The notes under the pieces are model-generated. The model was not told where the DNA came from. It saw only the letters and a list, made by a program, of their open reading frames with translations, and did not search any database. A DNA stretch of 64,000 nucleotides from Microbulbifer yueqingensis (GTDB lineage: Bacteria; Pseudomonadota; Gammaproteobacteria; Pseudomonadales; Cellvibrionaceae), in assembly GCF_900100355.1 (NCBI RefSeq), contig NZ_FNFH01000001.1:62001-126000 (forward strand), read 5' to 3'. The position numbers and the translations under genes were made by a program. This document shows, one piece after another, positions 27,035 to 36,605 of this stretch (positions within the stretch are counted from its first letter, which is position 1; the number at the start of each line of letters is the position of its first letter).

Positions 27035-29041
27035 TCAACCGCCCTCCTTCAGGGCGGTGATCTCGTCGCGCAGCTTCGCTGCGGCCTCGAATTCCAGGTC
27101 CTTGGCGTGGCGATACATCTGCTCCTCCAGCTCTTCGATGCGCGCCCAGCGCTGCTGGTCGGACAGCGGTTCCGCCTCGGCCTTGTACTTGCCCCGGCCC
27201 TCGGCCACCTTGCGCCGCCCCTTGGGCACGCCCGGCGCGATGGCACCCTCCATGATATCCGCCACACTCTTGCGGATGCCCTGGGGCGTGATGCCGTGCT
27301 CCTTGTTATGGGCGATCTGTTTCTCGCGCCGGCGCGCGGTCTCGTCGAGCGCGCGCCGCATGGAATCGGTGACCCTGTCAGCGTAGAGGATCGCCCTGCC
27401 CTGCAGGTTCCGCGCGGCGCGGCCGATGGTCTGGATCAGCGAGCGGTCCGAGCGCAGGAAGCCCTCCTTGTCAGCATCGAAGATGGCCACCAGGGAGACC
27501 TCGGGCATGTCCAGGCCCTCCCGCAGCAGGTTTATGCCCACCAGCACGTCGAACTCGCCAATGCGCAGGTCGCGGATGATCTCGACCCGCTCGACGGTAT
27601 CGATATCGGAGTGCAGGTAGCGCACGCGCACGCCATTCTCCCCCAGGTACTCGGTCAGGTCCTCGGCCATGCGCTTGGTCAGCACGGTGATCAGCACCCG
27701 CTGCTCCGCCTCCACGCAGCGATGGATTTCGGAGAGGCAGTCGTCCACCTGGGTCGAGGCCGGGCGCACTTCCACTTCCGGGTCCACCAGCCCGGTGGGC
27801 CGCACCACCTGCTCCACCACCGCCTCGGCGTGCTCGGCCTCGTAGGGGCCCGGGGTGGCGGAGACGAATATGGTCTGCGGGGACAGGTGCTCCCACTCCT
27901 CGAACTTCAGCGGCCGGTTGTCCAGCGCCGACGGCAGCCGGAAACCGTATTCCACCAGCGTCTCCTTGCGCGAGCGGTCGCCCCGGTACATGCCGCCGAT
28001 CTGCGGCACGGTGACGTGGCTCTCGTCGATAAACAGCAGTGCGTCGTCAGGCAGGTAATCGAACAGCGTGGGGGGCGGCTGGCCGGCGGCGCGCCCGGAC
28101 AGGTAACGCGAGTAGTTCTCGACGCCGTTGCAGTAGCCCAGCTCCTGCATCATCTCCAGGTCGTACTTGGTGCGCTGCTCCAGCCGCTGGGCCTCCAGCA
28201 GCTTGTCGTTGTCACGCAATTGCTTGAGGCGCTCGCGCAGTTCTTCCTTGATCTTGTCGATGGCACTGACGATGGTCTCGCGCGGCGTCACGTAGTGGGA
28301 CTTGGGAAAGATGGTGATGCGCGGCACCTTCTTCAGCACCTCCCCGGTCAGGGGGTCGAACAGGGTGATCTCCTCGATCTCCTCGTCGAACAGCGACAGG
28401 CGCACCGCCTCCAGGTCTGAATCCGCCGGGTAGATGTCGATCACGTCACCGCGCACCCGGTAGGTGGCGCGGCGGAAATCGGTGTCGTTGCGGGTGTACT
28501 GCAGCTCGGCCAGCCGGCGCAGGATAGTGCGCTGGTCCACCAGGTCCCCCCGGTCCAGGTGCAGCACCATCTTCAGGTACTTGTCGGGGTCGCCCAGACC
28601 GTAGATGGCGGATACCGTAGCCACCACGATCACGTCGCGGCGCTCGATCAGCGCCTTGGTGGCCGACAGCCGCATCTGCTCGATATGCTCGTTGACCGAG
28701 GCGTCCTTCTCGATAAAAGTGTCAGAGGAAGGCACATAGGCTTCCGGCTGGTAGTAGTCGTAATAGGAGACGAAGTACTCCACCGCGTTCTTGGGGAAGA
28801 ACTCCTTGAACTCGCCGTACAGCTGCGCCGCCAGGGTCTTGTTGTGGGCCATGACGATCGCCGGGCGCTGCACCCGCTCGACGATATTGGCCATGGTGAA
28901 GGTCTTGCCTGAGCCGGTTACACCCAGCAGGGTCTGGTGGCTGAGACCGTCCTCCACCCCCTCGACGAGACTGTCGATGGCGACCGGCTGGTCGCCGGCC
29001 GGTTGATACTTGCATACGACCTGAAACGGACGCGACTCCAT
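27035..29041 (-). CDS. uvrB: excinuclease ABC subunit B
   Basis: A 668-residue DNA-repair helicase-like protein. Walker A is [10 protein letters not shown] (about residues 40-49). The beta-hairpin with [32 protein letters not shown], helicase motifs V and VI ([22 protein letters not shown]) and the C-terminal UVR motif that contacts UvrC ([29 protein letters not shown]) all lie in order. The start at 29041 ([19 protein letters not shown]) matches the family; the open frame extends 22 codons upstream without similarity. It lies beside the O-antigen locus, as in Pseudomonas. Confidence 0.98.
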   Translation of the reverse strand: MESRPFQVVCKYQPAGDQPVAIDSLVEGVEDGLSHQTLLGVTGSGKTFTMANIVERVQRPAIVMAHNKTLAAQLYGEFKEFFPKNAVEYFVSYYDYYQPEAYVPSSDTFIEKDASVNEHIEQMRLSATKALIERRDVIVVATVSAIYGLGDPDKYLKMVLHLDRGDLVDQRTILRRLAELQYTRNDTDFRRATYRVRGDVIDIYPADSDLEAVRLSLFDEEIEEITLFDPLTGEVLKKVPRITIFPKSHYVTPRETIVSAIDKIKEELRERLKQLRDNDKLLEAQRLEQRTKYDLEMMQELGYCNGVENYSRYLSGRAAGQPPPTLFDYLPDDALLFIDESHVTVPQIGGMYRGDRSRKETLVEYGFRLPSALDNRPLKFEEWEHLSPQTIFVSATPGPYEAEHAEAVVEQVVRPTGLVDPEVEVRPASTQVDDCLSEIHRCVEAEQRVLITVLTKRMAEDLTEYLGENGVRVRYLHSDIDTVERVEIIRDLRIGEFDVLVGINLLREGLDMPEVSLVAIFDADKEGFLRSDRSLIQTIGRAARNLQGRAILYADRVTDSMRRALDETARRREKQIAHNKEHGITPQGIRKSVADIMEGAIAPGVPKGRRKVAEGRGKYKAEAEPLSDQQRWARIEELEEQMYRHAKDLEFEAAAKLRDEITALKEGG

Positions 29042-29233
29042 AACTACTTCGCCTGAACCTTGTATAAGCAGTCCCCGATTGTAGGTCCTCCCGGCCACCG
29101 GCCACAAATCGGCGCCTGCGGCCCACCCGACAGATGAAGCGAACGCCGGCGCCCCATCCTGCGGACTTTTTGAACAATCAGGTGCCAGGACTAAAACGCT
29201 GGCAAATCAATGGGTTAAAGTTGAAAAAAGGGG

Positions 29234-29260
29234 TTGACCGGCCCGGCACCCCTCTATACT
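29234..29260 (+). promoter_or_regulatory. likely promoter of tRNA-Asn
   Basis: A -35 box TTGACC (29234-29239) and a -10 box TATACT (29255-29260) separated by 15 bases, followed by a GC-rich discriminator (GCGCC), the pattern of stringently controlled stable-RNA promoters. The tRNA begins 48 bases after the -10 box. Confidence 0.65.
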
Positions 29261-29308
29261 ATACGCGCCATCTGAACGGCACGGCCCACTGGCCAGCCGG
29301 AAAGAAAT

Positions 29309-29384
29309 TCCGCCTTAGCTCAGTTGGTAGAGCAATTGACTGTTAATCAATGGGTCGCTGGTTCGAGCCCAGCAGGCGGAGCCA
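29309..29384 (+). tRNA. tRNA-Asn (anticodon GTT)
   Basis: A 76-base cloverleaf: acceptor TCCGCCT/AGGCGGA, discriminator G, encoded CCA; D-arm TAGCTCAGTTGGTAGAGCA; anticodon stem ATTGA/TCAAT with loop CTGTTAA, giving GTT; T-arm GGTTCGAGCC. It is followed directly by a terminator and then by an array of repeats that reuse its 3' end. Confidence 0.97.
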
Positions 29385-29390
29385 AACACG

Positions 29391-29422
29391 AAAGCCCCTA
29401 GCGAAAGCTAGGGGCTTTTTTT
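29391..29422 (+). terminator. first terminator after tRNA-Asn
   Basis: An 11-bp stem AAGCCCCTAGC-gaaa-GCTAGGGGCTT with a GNRA-type tetraloop and a run of seven T counting the stem end, six bases past the tRNA CCA. Confidence 0.9.
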
Positions 29423-29850
29423 GTTTGCGGGGCCTGCTGGGCGTAGCCCAGTTGGGTGAGGCAAACGCCTGCGACGGACACGTCGCGTGCAGCCGAACGA
29501 CGCCAATCTGCGATTGGCGGCCGGGGGAGCCAAAAATAGACAGCGGCCCCTCAACGAGAGTTGAGGGGCCTTTTTAGTATTTGGCCTTCAGTATGCGCTG
29601 GGCGAGAAGAGCCCAGTTTGGCGAAGCAAGCGTAGGCGGCGTATACGCCGCGCGCAGCTGAGCGCCACCAATCTGTGATTGGTGGCCGGAGGAGCCAAAC
29701 AAGAAAGCCCCTGGCGAAAGTCAGGGGCTTTTGTGTTTGCGGAGCCTGCTGGGCGTAGCCCGCACGTCGCACGCAGCCGAACGCCGCCAATCTGCGATTG
29801 GTGGCCGGGGAGCTAAACAAAAAAGCCCCCGGCTGGCACCGGGGGCTTTT
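29423..29850 (+). repeat. tandem tRNA-Asn-distal repeats, each ending in a terminator hairpin (tyrT-like array)
   Basis: Three degenerate units follow the tRNA. Each has CTGGGCG near its start and an inverted repeat CCAATCTGCGATTGG or one-base variant (29503-29517, 29668-29682, 29787-29801). Next comes GGCCGGGGGAGCCAAA or a variant, which repeats the last bases of the tRNA region (GGAGCCAAAC), and then a fresh hairpin with a T-run: 29545-29575 (GGCCCCTCAAC-gaga-...), 29704-29732 (AAAGCCCCTGGC-gaaa-...) and 29821-29850 (GCCCCCGG/CCGGGGGC). The spacing between successive hairpins is about 154, 159 and 117 bases. The layout recalls the E. coli tyrT distal repeats, which also carry copies of a tRNA 3' end. 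Short open frames here show no coding sign. Confidence 0.8.
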
Positions 29851-29909
29851 CAGGTTTTATCCAGCCTGCGGCTACAGTGCGGCTACAGGAGAGCGACGCC
29901 GACTTTACG

Positions 29910-31853
29910 TTATCGATTCCCCGAGAAGGGCAGCAACTCGACTTCCCCGACTTTCTTCACCGGTTGTGCATCCTGCTGTCGGGCCCAGACAACATCCACC
30001 AGTTGCTGCCGCGGGTTGTAGTCCCTGACCGCTTTTTGCAGCAGCTGGTGAACCCTGTTGCAGTCATAACGCTTACAGGCATCTTTCAGCTCGGCAACGA
30101 GCGCCTGCAGCTCCTCGCTGCCAAGGCGCTCTTCCTCGGCCCGCATGATCATCGGGTGATCGGTGCCCGAGACACTGTCACCGAGCAGCAGCTCCTCGTA
30201 GAGCTTCTCGCCAGGCCGCAGGCCAGTGATCTGGATTTCGATGTCGCCGTCAGGATGCTCTTCGTCCCGAACGGTGTGCCCCATGATCTGGATCAGCCGC
30301 CGGGCCAGGTCGTAAATCCTCACCGGCTCCCCCATATCCAGCACGAACACATCGCCGTTACGGCCCATGCTGCCAGCCTGCAGCACCAGCTGGGCGGCCT
30401 CCGGGATGGTCATGAAGTAGCGGGTCACTTTCTGGTGGGTCACCGTCACCGGCCCACCCGCATTGATCTGGTCGGTGAACAGCGGGATCACGGAACCGGA
30501 AGACCCCAGCACGTTGCCAAACCGCACCATGCAGACACGGGTCTTGTTGAAGCGGCGACCGAAGTCCTGGCAGATCAGCTCGGCCAGGCGCTTGGTGGCT
30601 CCCATCACGTTGGTGGGGCGCACCGCCTTGTCGGTGGAAATCAGCACGAACTGCTCCACACCGCAGGCCTCGGCCGCCTCCAGTACCGACAGCGTCCCCA
30701 GGACGTTGTTATCGGCCCCGAGCACCACGTTCTGCTCCACCAGCGGCACATGCTTGTAAGCGGCCGCATGGTAGATGGTCTGGACAGCGAAGCTTTCGAT
30801 GATCTCGGCCATGCGCGCGCGGTTGCGCACGTCTCCGAGCAATGCGGTGACCAGTATCGGCTCACCCTCATCCTGCAACTGCTGGCACAGTTCCCGCTCG
30901 ATCTGGTAGAGCGCGTACTCGGAACTCTCCAGCATGATCAGATGGGCGGGCCGCCACTGGGCTATCTGGCGACAGAGCTCCGAACCGATGGATCCTCCCG
31001 CCCCGGTCACCAGCACCACTTTCCCGCTGATCGATGAAGCGATCAGTGATTTTTCCGGCTCGACTGGTGCGCGACCCAGGACATTCTCGTATACCTGCGG
31101 GAGTTCCGAGCTGCGACCGGCGCCATCGACCAGCTCTTCCAGACCGGGAATGACCTTGACCACAAGGCCACTCTCGCGCAGGCCGCGAGTGATCTCCCGA
31201 CGCCGGCGCTTGGGCACACCCGGCATTGCCAACAGCACCTCGGAAATATCGCGCTCAGCCACCACGTCGAGAATATTCGCGGGGTTGTACACCAGCACGC
31301 CGTCGATCAGGGTCTTCTGCTTGGAGGCATTGTCATCAAAGAAGGCCACCGGCTTGTAGACGGCACCATGGACCAGCGCCTTGTAGAGCTGCAGCCCTGC
31401 CGTGCCCGCACCGTAGATGGCCACGCGGGTCTTGTGGATCTCCAGGGCCATCTGGTAGTAAATGCGCACCAGCCAGCGTGATCCCCCGACGGCTATCAGG
31501 GCGAAGCACCAGTAGATTACCGGCACCGAGCGCGGCACTCCGGCGTAGGTAAGGTAGGAGGCGACGGCCAGCACCACCGCTGAGGCGGTGACTCCTTGCA
31601 GCACCGCCACCAGGGCCTGCTGGCCCATATAGCGGATCACCGTGCGGTAGAGTCCCAGGCGCAGGAAAATAAAGCTACTGGAGGCAAGGGTCAGCCCCAG
31701 GCAGATCAATAACTCGGTCTCGAATGCCCAGTCGACGCCATTCAGCCGGATGGCCATCGCCGCAAGGAAAGCGACACTGAGCATCAGCAGGTCGTGCAGC
31801 ACCATCATGGTCGGCTTGTAGTTTTTGTGTGCCGAGCGCAGCAAGCGTTTCAC
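29910..31853 (-). CDS. membrane-bound nucleoside-diphosphate-sugar dehydratase (WbpM/FlaA1-like)
   Basis: A 647-residue protein. Four N-terminal membrane helices (about 18-125) are followed by a CoA-binding-like Rossmann domain (GAGTAGLQLYKAL, about 150) and the catalytic SDR domain (VTGAGGSIGSELCRQ, about 285; active-site STDKAVRPTNVMGATKRLAE). Large two-domain family members such as WbpM and PglF are UDP-GlcNAc 4,6-dehydratases that start synthesis of 6-deoxy- and bacillosamine-type sugars for O-antigen. It is last in a group with a glycosyl-1-phosphate transferase and an epimerase, matching the WbpK-WbpL-WbpM order of Pseudomonas next to uvrB. Exact product sugar not provable. Confidence 0.9.
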   Translation of the reverse strand: MKRLLRSAHKNYKPTMMVLHDLLMLSVAFLAAMAIRLNGVDWAFETELLICLGLTLASSSFIFLRLGLYRTVIRYMGQQALVAVLQGVTASAVVLAVASYLTYAGVPRSVPVIYWCFALIAVGGSRWLVRIYYQMALEIHKTRVAIYGAGTAGLQLYKALVHGAVYKPVAFFDDNASKQKTLIDGVLVYNPANILDVVAERDISEVLLAMPGVPKRRRREITRGLRESGLVVKVIPGLEELVDGAGRSSELPQVYENVLGRAPVEPEKSLIASSISGKVVLVTGAGGSIGSELCRQIAQWRPAHLIMLESSEYALYQIERELCQQLQDEGEPILVTALLGDVRNRARMAEIIESFAVQTIYHAAAYKHVPLVEQNVVLGADNNVLGTLSVLEAAEACGVEQFVLISTDKAVRPTNVMGATKRLAELICQDFGRRFNKTRVCMVRFGNVLGSSGSVIPLFTDQINAGGPVTVTHQKVTRYFMTIPEAAQLVLQAGSMGRNGDVFVLDMGEPVRIYDLARRLIQIMGHTVRDEEHPDGDIEIQITGLRPGEKLYEELLLGDSVSGTDHPMIMRAEEERLGSEELQALVAELKDACKRYDCNRVHQLLQKAVRDYNPRQQLVDVVWARQQDAQPVKKVGEVELLPFSGNR

Positions 31854-31917
31854 TTTTCCCTTGGCTCCAAGATTTCCCCCTTTTCCCGGCTACCGCCGGA
31901 TCCCTTCATTTTTCGTC

Positions 31918-32808
31918 TTATGCGAGGCCGGCCAGCCCCATCCCCAACGCCACCAGCGAAGCCACCACCATAACAGATATGCGACGGTGAAGCGTACGGC
32001 GGACCCCAATCCGCAGTGCGCTCCGCTGGTACAGGTGCTCCCGGTGCGCCTCCCACCAGCGCTGGCGTGCCAGCATACGCCGCACCAGCGTGAAGGTTGC
32101 ATCCACCCAGAAGGGGGCAAACACCACCATCGGCGCCAGCAGGCCAAAGGCCCCCGACCGCCACCCGAATAGTGACACCGCCACCGCCGCCAGGCCAAGG
32201 GACGTGGAGCCAGCGTCGCCCAGGAAGATACTGGCCGGAGGCCAGTTAAAGCGCAGGAACACGAGTGCGGCCACCACGATGATGCCGCAGAAGCCGGCCA
32301 GGCCCCATTCACCACGGAGCAGGCACAAGAGGCCCAGGGTGGCAAAGCCAATGGCGGCCATACTGCCGGCCAGGCCATCCAGGCCGTCCATGAAATTGTA
32401 GAGATTGACCATCCACACACCCGCCAGCAGCAACAACGGATACCACCACCAGGAGAGCTGCCCGGGAAGGGCCAGGATGATCAGCGCAACGGCAGCCACA
32501 TGCACCGGGAACCGTATCGCGGCAGACACATGGCGGAAGTCGTCGATCACCGAAATCAGCAGTAACCCGCCGAAAGCCGCCAGCACAGGCGGCGACAGCG
32601 CCGGGGGTGCAATACTGACCGCCAGGGCGCATCCGAGCAGCAGGGCCCAGCCCCCGGTGCGCGGCACAGGACTATCGTGCATAGAGCGGTGATTCGGCAC
32701 ATCCACAGCCAGCTCACCGCCGCGTGACAGCAGCAGCACAATCATGCCGTAACAGCTAATTGCGGCCAGCCCCAAGGGCAGCGACCACTCCACAATCCAG
32801 TTTGTCAC
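31918..32808 (-). CDS. undecaprenyl-phosphate sugar-1-phosphate transferase (WbpL/WecA family)
   Basis: A 296-residue polytopic protein of the MraY/WecA superfamily, which links a sugar-1-phosphate to undecaprenyl phosphate at the inner membrane to begin O-antigen or glycan synthesis. Visible motifs: DVPNHRSMHDSPVPRTGG, the catalytic NLYNFMDGLDGLAG and FLGDAGSTSLG. I place the start at the GTG at 32806-32808, which overlaps the epimerase stop as GTGA and has GAGG eight bases upstream, a sign of translational coupling; the open frame reaches 15 codons further up. Confidence 0.9.
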   Translation of the reverse strand: MTNWIVEWSLPLGLAAISCYGMIVLLLSRGGELAVDVPNHRSMHDSPVPRTGGWALLLGCALAVSIAPPALSPPVLAAFGGLLLISVIDDFRHVSAAIRFPVHVAAVALIILALPGQLSWWWYPLLLLAGVWMVNLYNFMDGLDGLAGSMAAIGFATLGLLCLLRGEWGLAGFCGIIVVAALVFLRFNWPPASIFLGDAGSTSLGLAAVAVSLFGWRSGAFGLLAPMVVFAPFWVDATFTLVRRMLARQRWWEAHREHLYQRSALRIGVRRTLHRRISVMVVASLVALGMGLAGLA

Positions 32809-33746
32809 TGTATACCTCGCAAAAACCGGCTGTAACGTTGCTCTGCCCGCCAAGGCAGCGCTCGGCGCAGGTGCGCGGCACTATAGAGCTCACTATTCTC
32901 AAGCTCAAGCAGGGACCCGGCCATCGCACGCCTGCCCAGCGTGCGGAAAGGCCACAGCAAAAACCGGGTAAGGCGCTCGCTGGCCCGCACCCGCACGCCA
33001 TATTCGGCGAGGATACCCGGAAGGTCGTAAAAACGAGGCTCAGCGGCAATAAATACCTTGCGATGACAATCCCGGGCCTCAGTAACCATGACAATTGCCC
33101 GGACCAGGTCCTCAAGGCTGACAAAGCTGCGACGGCCGCTCGCCGGCACCACAGGCAGGAGCGGTCCCACTACACCGAGGAGGCCTTTCAATCGGCCAGC
33201 ACGCCCCCGGGAGCGCAACTGCCCGATTCCTTCCCCATAGACCGCAGCAGGCCGGATGACGTTAAGGCGACACTGCGCCGAAAAACCGAACAACTGCTGC
33301 TCGCCCGCCCATTTGCTCTTTCCATAGGCATCCACGGCTGGCTCGCCGGCCCCCTCATCCGCCACTACGCCACTCGGTGGCCGCACGGCCTTGACGCTGG
33401 AAAGGTATGTGAAGGATTCAGCCCCAGCAGCGTCCGCGCATCGAAGGAGTGCCAGCGGGCATTCGCTGTTGAGCCAGAGTGCCAGTTCTGGCCGGCGCTC
33501 GCAGGTTCGGCGATCAGCCAGTCCTGCTGCGTAAACAATCCGGTCTCCATGCTGGAACAGGGATTCAGGTAATTGTCCCGGCACCAGCTCAAGGGAAACA
33601 TGGGAGTATCGGGGATTCCCCTCGCACTCGGGCACCCCGGAGTGTGCGCGGGATAGCGATACCACCTCCTGGCCCGAATCGACCAGGCGGTGGCAGACTG
33701 CTGCACCGATATAACCGGTGCCCCCGATAACAACCCAACGACTCAT
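32805..33746 (-). CDS. NAD-dependent sugar epimerase/dehydratase (WbpK-like)
   Basis: A 313-residue extended SDR protein. It has the NAD(P) motif GGTGYIGAAV (about 8-17), the active-site YGKSK (Tyr/Lys) and a Ser in YLSSVKAV. By order with the two following genes it corresponds to WbpK, a 4-reductase or epimerase that acts after the 4,6-dehydratase to make nucleotide-activated deoxy amino sugars (D-FucNAc or D-QuiNAc types). It overlaps the next gene by four bases. Exact reaction is inferred from context only. Confidence 0.85.
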   Translation of the reverse strand: MSRWVVIGGTGYIGAAVCHRLVDSGQEVVSLSRAHSGVPECEGNPRYSHVSLELVPGQLPESLFQHGDRIVYAAGLADRRTCERRPELALWLNSECPLALLRCADAAGAESFTYLSSVKAVRPPSGVVADEGAGEPAVDAYGKSKWAGEQQLFGFSAQCRLNVIRPAAVYGEGIGQLRSRGRAGRLKGLLGVVGPLLPVVPASGRRSFVSLEDLVRAIVMVTEARDCHRKVFIAAEPRFYDLPGILAEYGVRVRASERLTRFLLWPFRTLGRRAMAGSLLELENSELYSAAHLRRALPWRAEQRYSRFLRGIQ

Positions 33747-33833
33747 TCTTTTACTTAATTTGCTGTGTTTGCTCTGCCAGCCACCAGGACAAAGCCGGTC
33801 GGTAAAATACCGGTGGGGCTCGCAGAGATATTC

Positions 33834-34154
33834 CTACAGGGAAATCCTGTCCCGGTTCTTCTCGAGAGTTGCCGCCCCGATGCCCTGGATTTCCAGCAGC
33901 TGGTCGACCGAGGTAAAGGGACCGTTCTTGTCCCGGTACTCGACGATCATTTCAGCGCGAATGGGGCCAATACCTTGCAGCATTTCCGCCATTTCTTCCG
34001 CGGAAGACTGGTTGATATTGACCTTGCCCACCTGCATCGCGGCCGACTCCGGCTTCCCCTTTCCGGCCGGCTCCTCTGCCAGGGCAAAGCTCGATCCATA
34101 AACGAGCACAAAAACCGCGCAGAGCGCAATAAACGGGATTCGAATAAGCTTCAT
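33834..34154 (-). CDS. ComEA-like helix-hairpin-helix DNA-binding protein
   Basis: A 106-residue protein. The ATG at 34154 is used because GGAGG lies six bases before it. A signal peptide (KLIRIPFIALCAVFVLVYGSSFALA) leads into a short linker and a tandem helix-hairpin-helix domain (VNINQSSAEEMAEMLQGIGPIRAEMIVEYR, LLEIQGIGAATLEKNRDRI). Periplasmic ComEA proteins bind incoming single DNA strands in natural transformation, but in many Pseudomonas-like genomes this gene is a conserved neighbour of the O-antigen locus with no tested role in competence. Confidence 0.88.
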   Translation of the reverse strand: MKLIRIPFIALCAVFVLVYGSSFALAEEPAGKGKPESAAMQVGKVNINQSSAEEMAEMLQGIGPIRAEMIVEYRDKNGPFTSVDQLLEIQGIGAATLEKNRDRISL

Positions 34155-34279
34155 AATCTGCCTCCAAGTGTTCAATCATCCGTTATCGACACCGGGACTG
34201 CTTACTTCCCCAAGTCGCGGCCACTTTACCAGCTCCCGGCCACAGTTTGGGAACGACCTGATTACAGGTCCTTACAAAG

Positions 34280-34984
34280 TTATTGAATTTCCTTGAGTAT
34301 TGCTTTAAGGGCGTCGATTGGGCTCTCCGCCCCCGTGATTGGGCGGCCGACTACCAGGTAATCCGCCCCTCCAGCCAGCGCCTCCCGGGGCGTGACAATA
34401 CGACGCTGGTCATCGGCTGCTGCACCCTTCGGGCGGATACCTGGCGTGACCAGGGCAAAGTCTTCGCCGCAGAGCTTCTTCAGTGCACCCGCCTCGCGAG
34501 CTGAGCAGACCACCCCATCCAGGCCGCTCTCGCGGGCCAGCTGTGCCAGTGCCGAGACCTGCTCCGGCAGTGGCCGGGAGACACCAACCTCCGGCAATTC
34601 CTCCGGTGCCGTACTGGTGAGCACCGTTACCCCGATGAGCAGCGGCCGCTTGTCGCCCAGAGGCTCTATGGCCTCCCTCGCTGCACGCATCATGCGGGCA
34701 CCGCCGCTGGCGTGCACATTGACCATCCACACGCCCAGCTCCGCCGCCGCCCGGACCGCGCCGGCCACCGTATTGGGGATATCGTGAAACTTCAGGTCAA
34801 GGAATACCTCAAACCCGCGACCGACCAGCTCCTGCACGAGCGCCGGCCCCGCTGCGGTAAACAGCTCCTTGCCCACCTTGACCCGGCAGAGCGCCGGATC
34901 CAGCTGGTCGGCCATGGCGAGGGCCTGGTCGGCATTCTTGTAATCGAGAGCGACGATAACGGGAGAAGAAACCTGGGAGTGCAA
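34280..34984 (-). CDS. pyrF: orotidine 5'-phosphate decarboxylase
   Basis: A 234-residue enzyme of UMP synthesis. Motifs: [14 protein letters not shown], the catalytic [18 protein letters not shown], and the phosphate-binding [17 protein letters not shown] and VVGRPIT. I favour the TTG at 34982-34984 (product [13 protein letters not shown]) because AGAGG precedes it by seven bases. The ATG twelve codons upstream (35020) has no ribosome site and overlaps a TATAAT-like sequence that may be the promoter. It stands after lapB in the same direction. Confidence 0.93.
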   Translation of the reverse strand: MHSQVSSPVIVALDYKNADQALAMADQLDPALCRVKVGKELFTAAGPALVQELVGRGFEVFLDLKFHDIPNTVAGAVRAAAELGVWMVNVHASGGARMMRAAREAIEPLGDKRPLLIGVTVLTSTAPEELPEVGVSRPLPEQVSALAQLARESGLDGVVCSAREAGALKKLCGEDFALVTPGIRPKGAAADDQRRIVTPREALAGGADYLVVGRPITGAESPIDALKAILKEIQ

Positions 34985-35048
34985 AGCGTGACCTCTGGGC
35001 AAAATGTTGGGCGGGCGCATTATACGGAGTTACGGGACCGGCGTCCCC

Positions 35049-36239
35049 CTACTCCCCCTCCACCCCCTTGACCGAGCGGACGGAGTCCCAGTGCTTGCAG
35101 CTGGGACAGAGCCAGTGCAACTGGTTGCCGGAAAAACCGCAGTTGTTGCAGCGATAGTTGGGCCGACTGGCAATCAGCTGGTCGATCAGGGACTTGAGCA
35201 GTGAGAGGTTCTCCCGCGCGCGCCCCTCGGCACTGTCGATATGCAGGTCCAGGAAGTGCCCCAGTCCGCGCAGCGACGGCCGCTCGGCCAGCTGCCGCCC
35301 CATGAACTCGGCCGCCTCCGCCTCGCTCTTCTTCCGCTCGATTCGCTCCGTCAGGGCAATCAGCACACTGTTGAAGGGATGCTCGCGCAGCAGCTGTTCG
35401 AGGTAGCGGTCCAGTCCGGCCTCGTCACCGACCGCCTCATAGCAGGTGGTCAGCAGGTCGAGGATTTCGGGGACATAGTCGGGATTCTGCCGCGGGATAC
35501 GCTGCAGCACCTTGATTGCCTCCTCCGGGCGCCCCAACAGGTACTCCAGCCGGGCCCACAGGAGGTTGGCCCGGGCGGAACTGCGGTCGTAGCCCAGCGC
35601 GGCGTCGATATGTTTGCGCGCGCTGAGGTAATCCTTGGCATTGATGGACTCTTCTGCGAGCTCGCAGCAAAAATGTGCCTGGATCGAGGCCCATTCCGAG
35701 GGCATGCGCTTGAAGCGGCGGCCGTGCAGCAGGTTGACCGCGTGAATGGCCTTGGGCCACTCCCGCTCGTCGCGGTAGACCTCGACCAGGTGCTCCAGGC
35801 TGGTGTTACGCAGCTCCGGGGAGGCTTCCACCAGCTCCTGCAGCAGGCGTTCCGCGCGGTCGAGCCAGCCGGCGGCGATATAATCCCGCGCCAGTTCCAG
35901 CTGCGCCTTGTGCTGGCTGGCGCGGGCCAGGCTGGGGCGCGCAAGCAGGTTCTGGTGTACGCGGATGGCCTGGTCATGTTCACCGCGCTTGCGCAACAGG
36001 TTGCCGAGGGCAAGGTGGGTATCGAAAGTGGTGCTGCTGACTTCGAGCGAATCGATGAACTTGTCGATGGCATCGCCCCGCTGCTCGCTCAGCAGGTAGT
36101 TGAGCCCCTGCACGTAAGTACGGGCCAGGGCCTGCTGCTGCTCACTGCAGTCAGCCTTCTTTTTCAGGCTCCTGCGTCCCAGCAGCCAGCCTATGGCGAT
36201 GGCGGCGAGCAGGAAAAAGAAAAAGGTAAGGTCTGCCAA
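35049..36239 (-). CDS. lapB: lipopolysaccharide assembly protein B (tetratricopeptide, rubredoxin-like)
   Basis: A 396-residue protein starting at a TTG one base past the lapA stop, with GGAG before it. A single N-terminal helix (LTFFFFLLAAIAIGWLLGRR) anchors it in the inner membrane. Then come about nine tetratricopeptide-like repeats (about 40-340) and a C-terminal four-cysteine metal site (YRCNNCGFSGNQLHWLCPSCKHW). In E. coli LapB links LPS export to turnover of LpxC by FtsH. The start was set by family alignment: the open frame extends 32 codons upstream inside lapA. Confidence 0.94.
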   Translation of the reverse strand: MADLTFFFFLLAAIAIGWLLGRRSLKKKADCSEQQQALARTYVQGLNYLLSEQRGDAIDKFIDSLEVSSTTFDTHLALGNLLRKRGEHDQAIRVHQNLLARPSLARASQHKAQLELARDYIAAGWLDRAERLLQELVEASPELRNTSLEHLVEVYRDEREWPKAIHAVNLLHGRRFKRMPSEWASIQAHFCCELAEESINAKDYLSARKHIDAALGYDRSSARANLLWARLEYLLGRPEEAIKVLQRIPRQNPDYVPEILDLLTTCYEAVGDEAGLDRYLEQLLREHPFNSVLIALTERIERKKSEAEAAEFMGRQLAERPSLRGLGHFLDLHIDSAEGRARENLSLLKSLIDQLIASRPNYRCNNCGFSGNQLHWLCPSCKHWDSVRSVKGVEGE

Positions 36240-36240
36240 A

Positions 36241-36549
36241 TCAGTCTCCGGACACCTTGCGGCGCACCGTGTAGAGCTCCTGCTCTGTGCGGTCCAGCTG
36301 TTTCTGCAGGCCGCGGACGCGACGGCGCTCGGCATAGAGCGGCAACAGGCTTACCACGAACCCTAACAAGACCCCGAACAACAGGGCACCGATCAACCAG
36401 AAGCCCACACTGCCCTCGGGCATTACCAGGCCAGCAAAACTGGGCGAGATGGTCTGGGGATTTTCCACCGCAAAATAGATACCAATTGCGATGCAGACGA
36501 GGGCCAGCACCCCGTAGAAGATACGCAACAGCCAGCGCAAGAATGACAA
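36241..36549 (-). CDS. lapA: lipopolysaccharide assembly protein A (DUF1049)
   Basis: A 102-residue inner-membrane protein with two helices (about 7-27 and 48-70) joined by a short loop with the family motif VENPQTISPSFAG, and a C-terminal coiled coil (YAERRRVRGLQKQLDRTEQELYTVRRK). It acts with LapB in coupling LPS synthesis and export. It sits between ihfB and lapB with near-contact spacing, so the two lap genes are co-translated. Confidence 0.93.
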   Translation of the reverse strand: MSFLRWLLRIFYGVLALVCIAIGIYFAVENPQTISPSFAGLVMPEGSVGFWLIGALLFGVLLGFVVSLLPLYAERRRVRGLQKQLDRTEQELYTVRRKVSGD

Positions 36550-36605
36550 GGGAACCTCCGCCTCAGGCCAGGGCTAATCCAATCAACGACGGCAACTACC
36601 GCCAA

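Noticed and set aside
29350-29820. Short open frames on both strands in the tRNA-Asn distal repeats
   Set aside because: They run through the tRNA, terminators and palindromes; their apparent repetition is that of the DNA repeats. No ribosome sites.
29423-29850. Integron attC or CRISPR-like array
   Set aside because: Units are long, degenerate and contain terminators; no integrase or cas gene nearby, no regular spacers of 30-40 bases.
34985-35020. Upstream ATG as the pyrF start
   Set aside because: No ribosome site, and it overlaps a TATAAT-like promoter sequence; the TTG at 34984 has AGAGG upstream.
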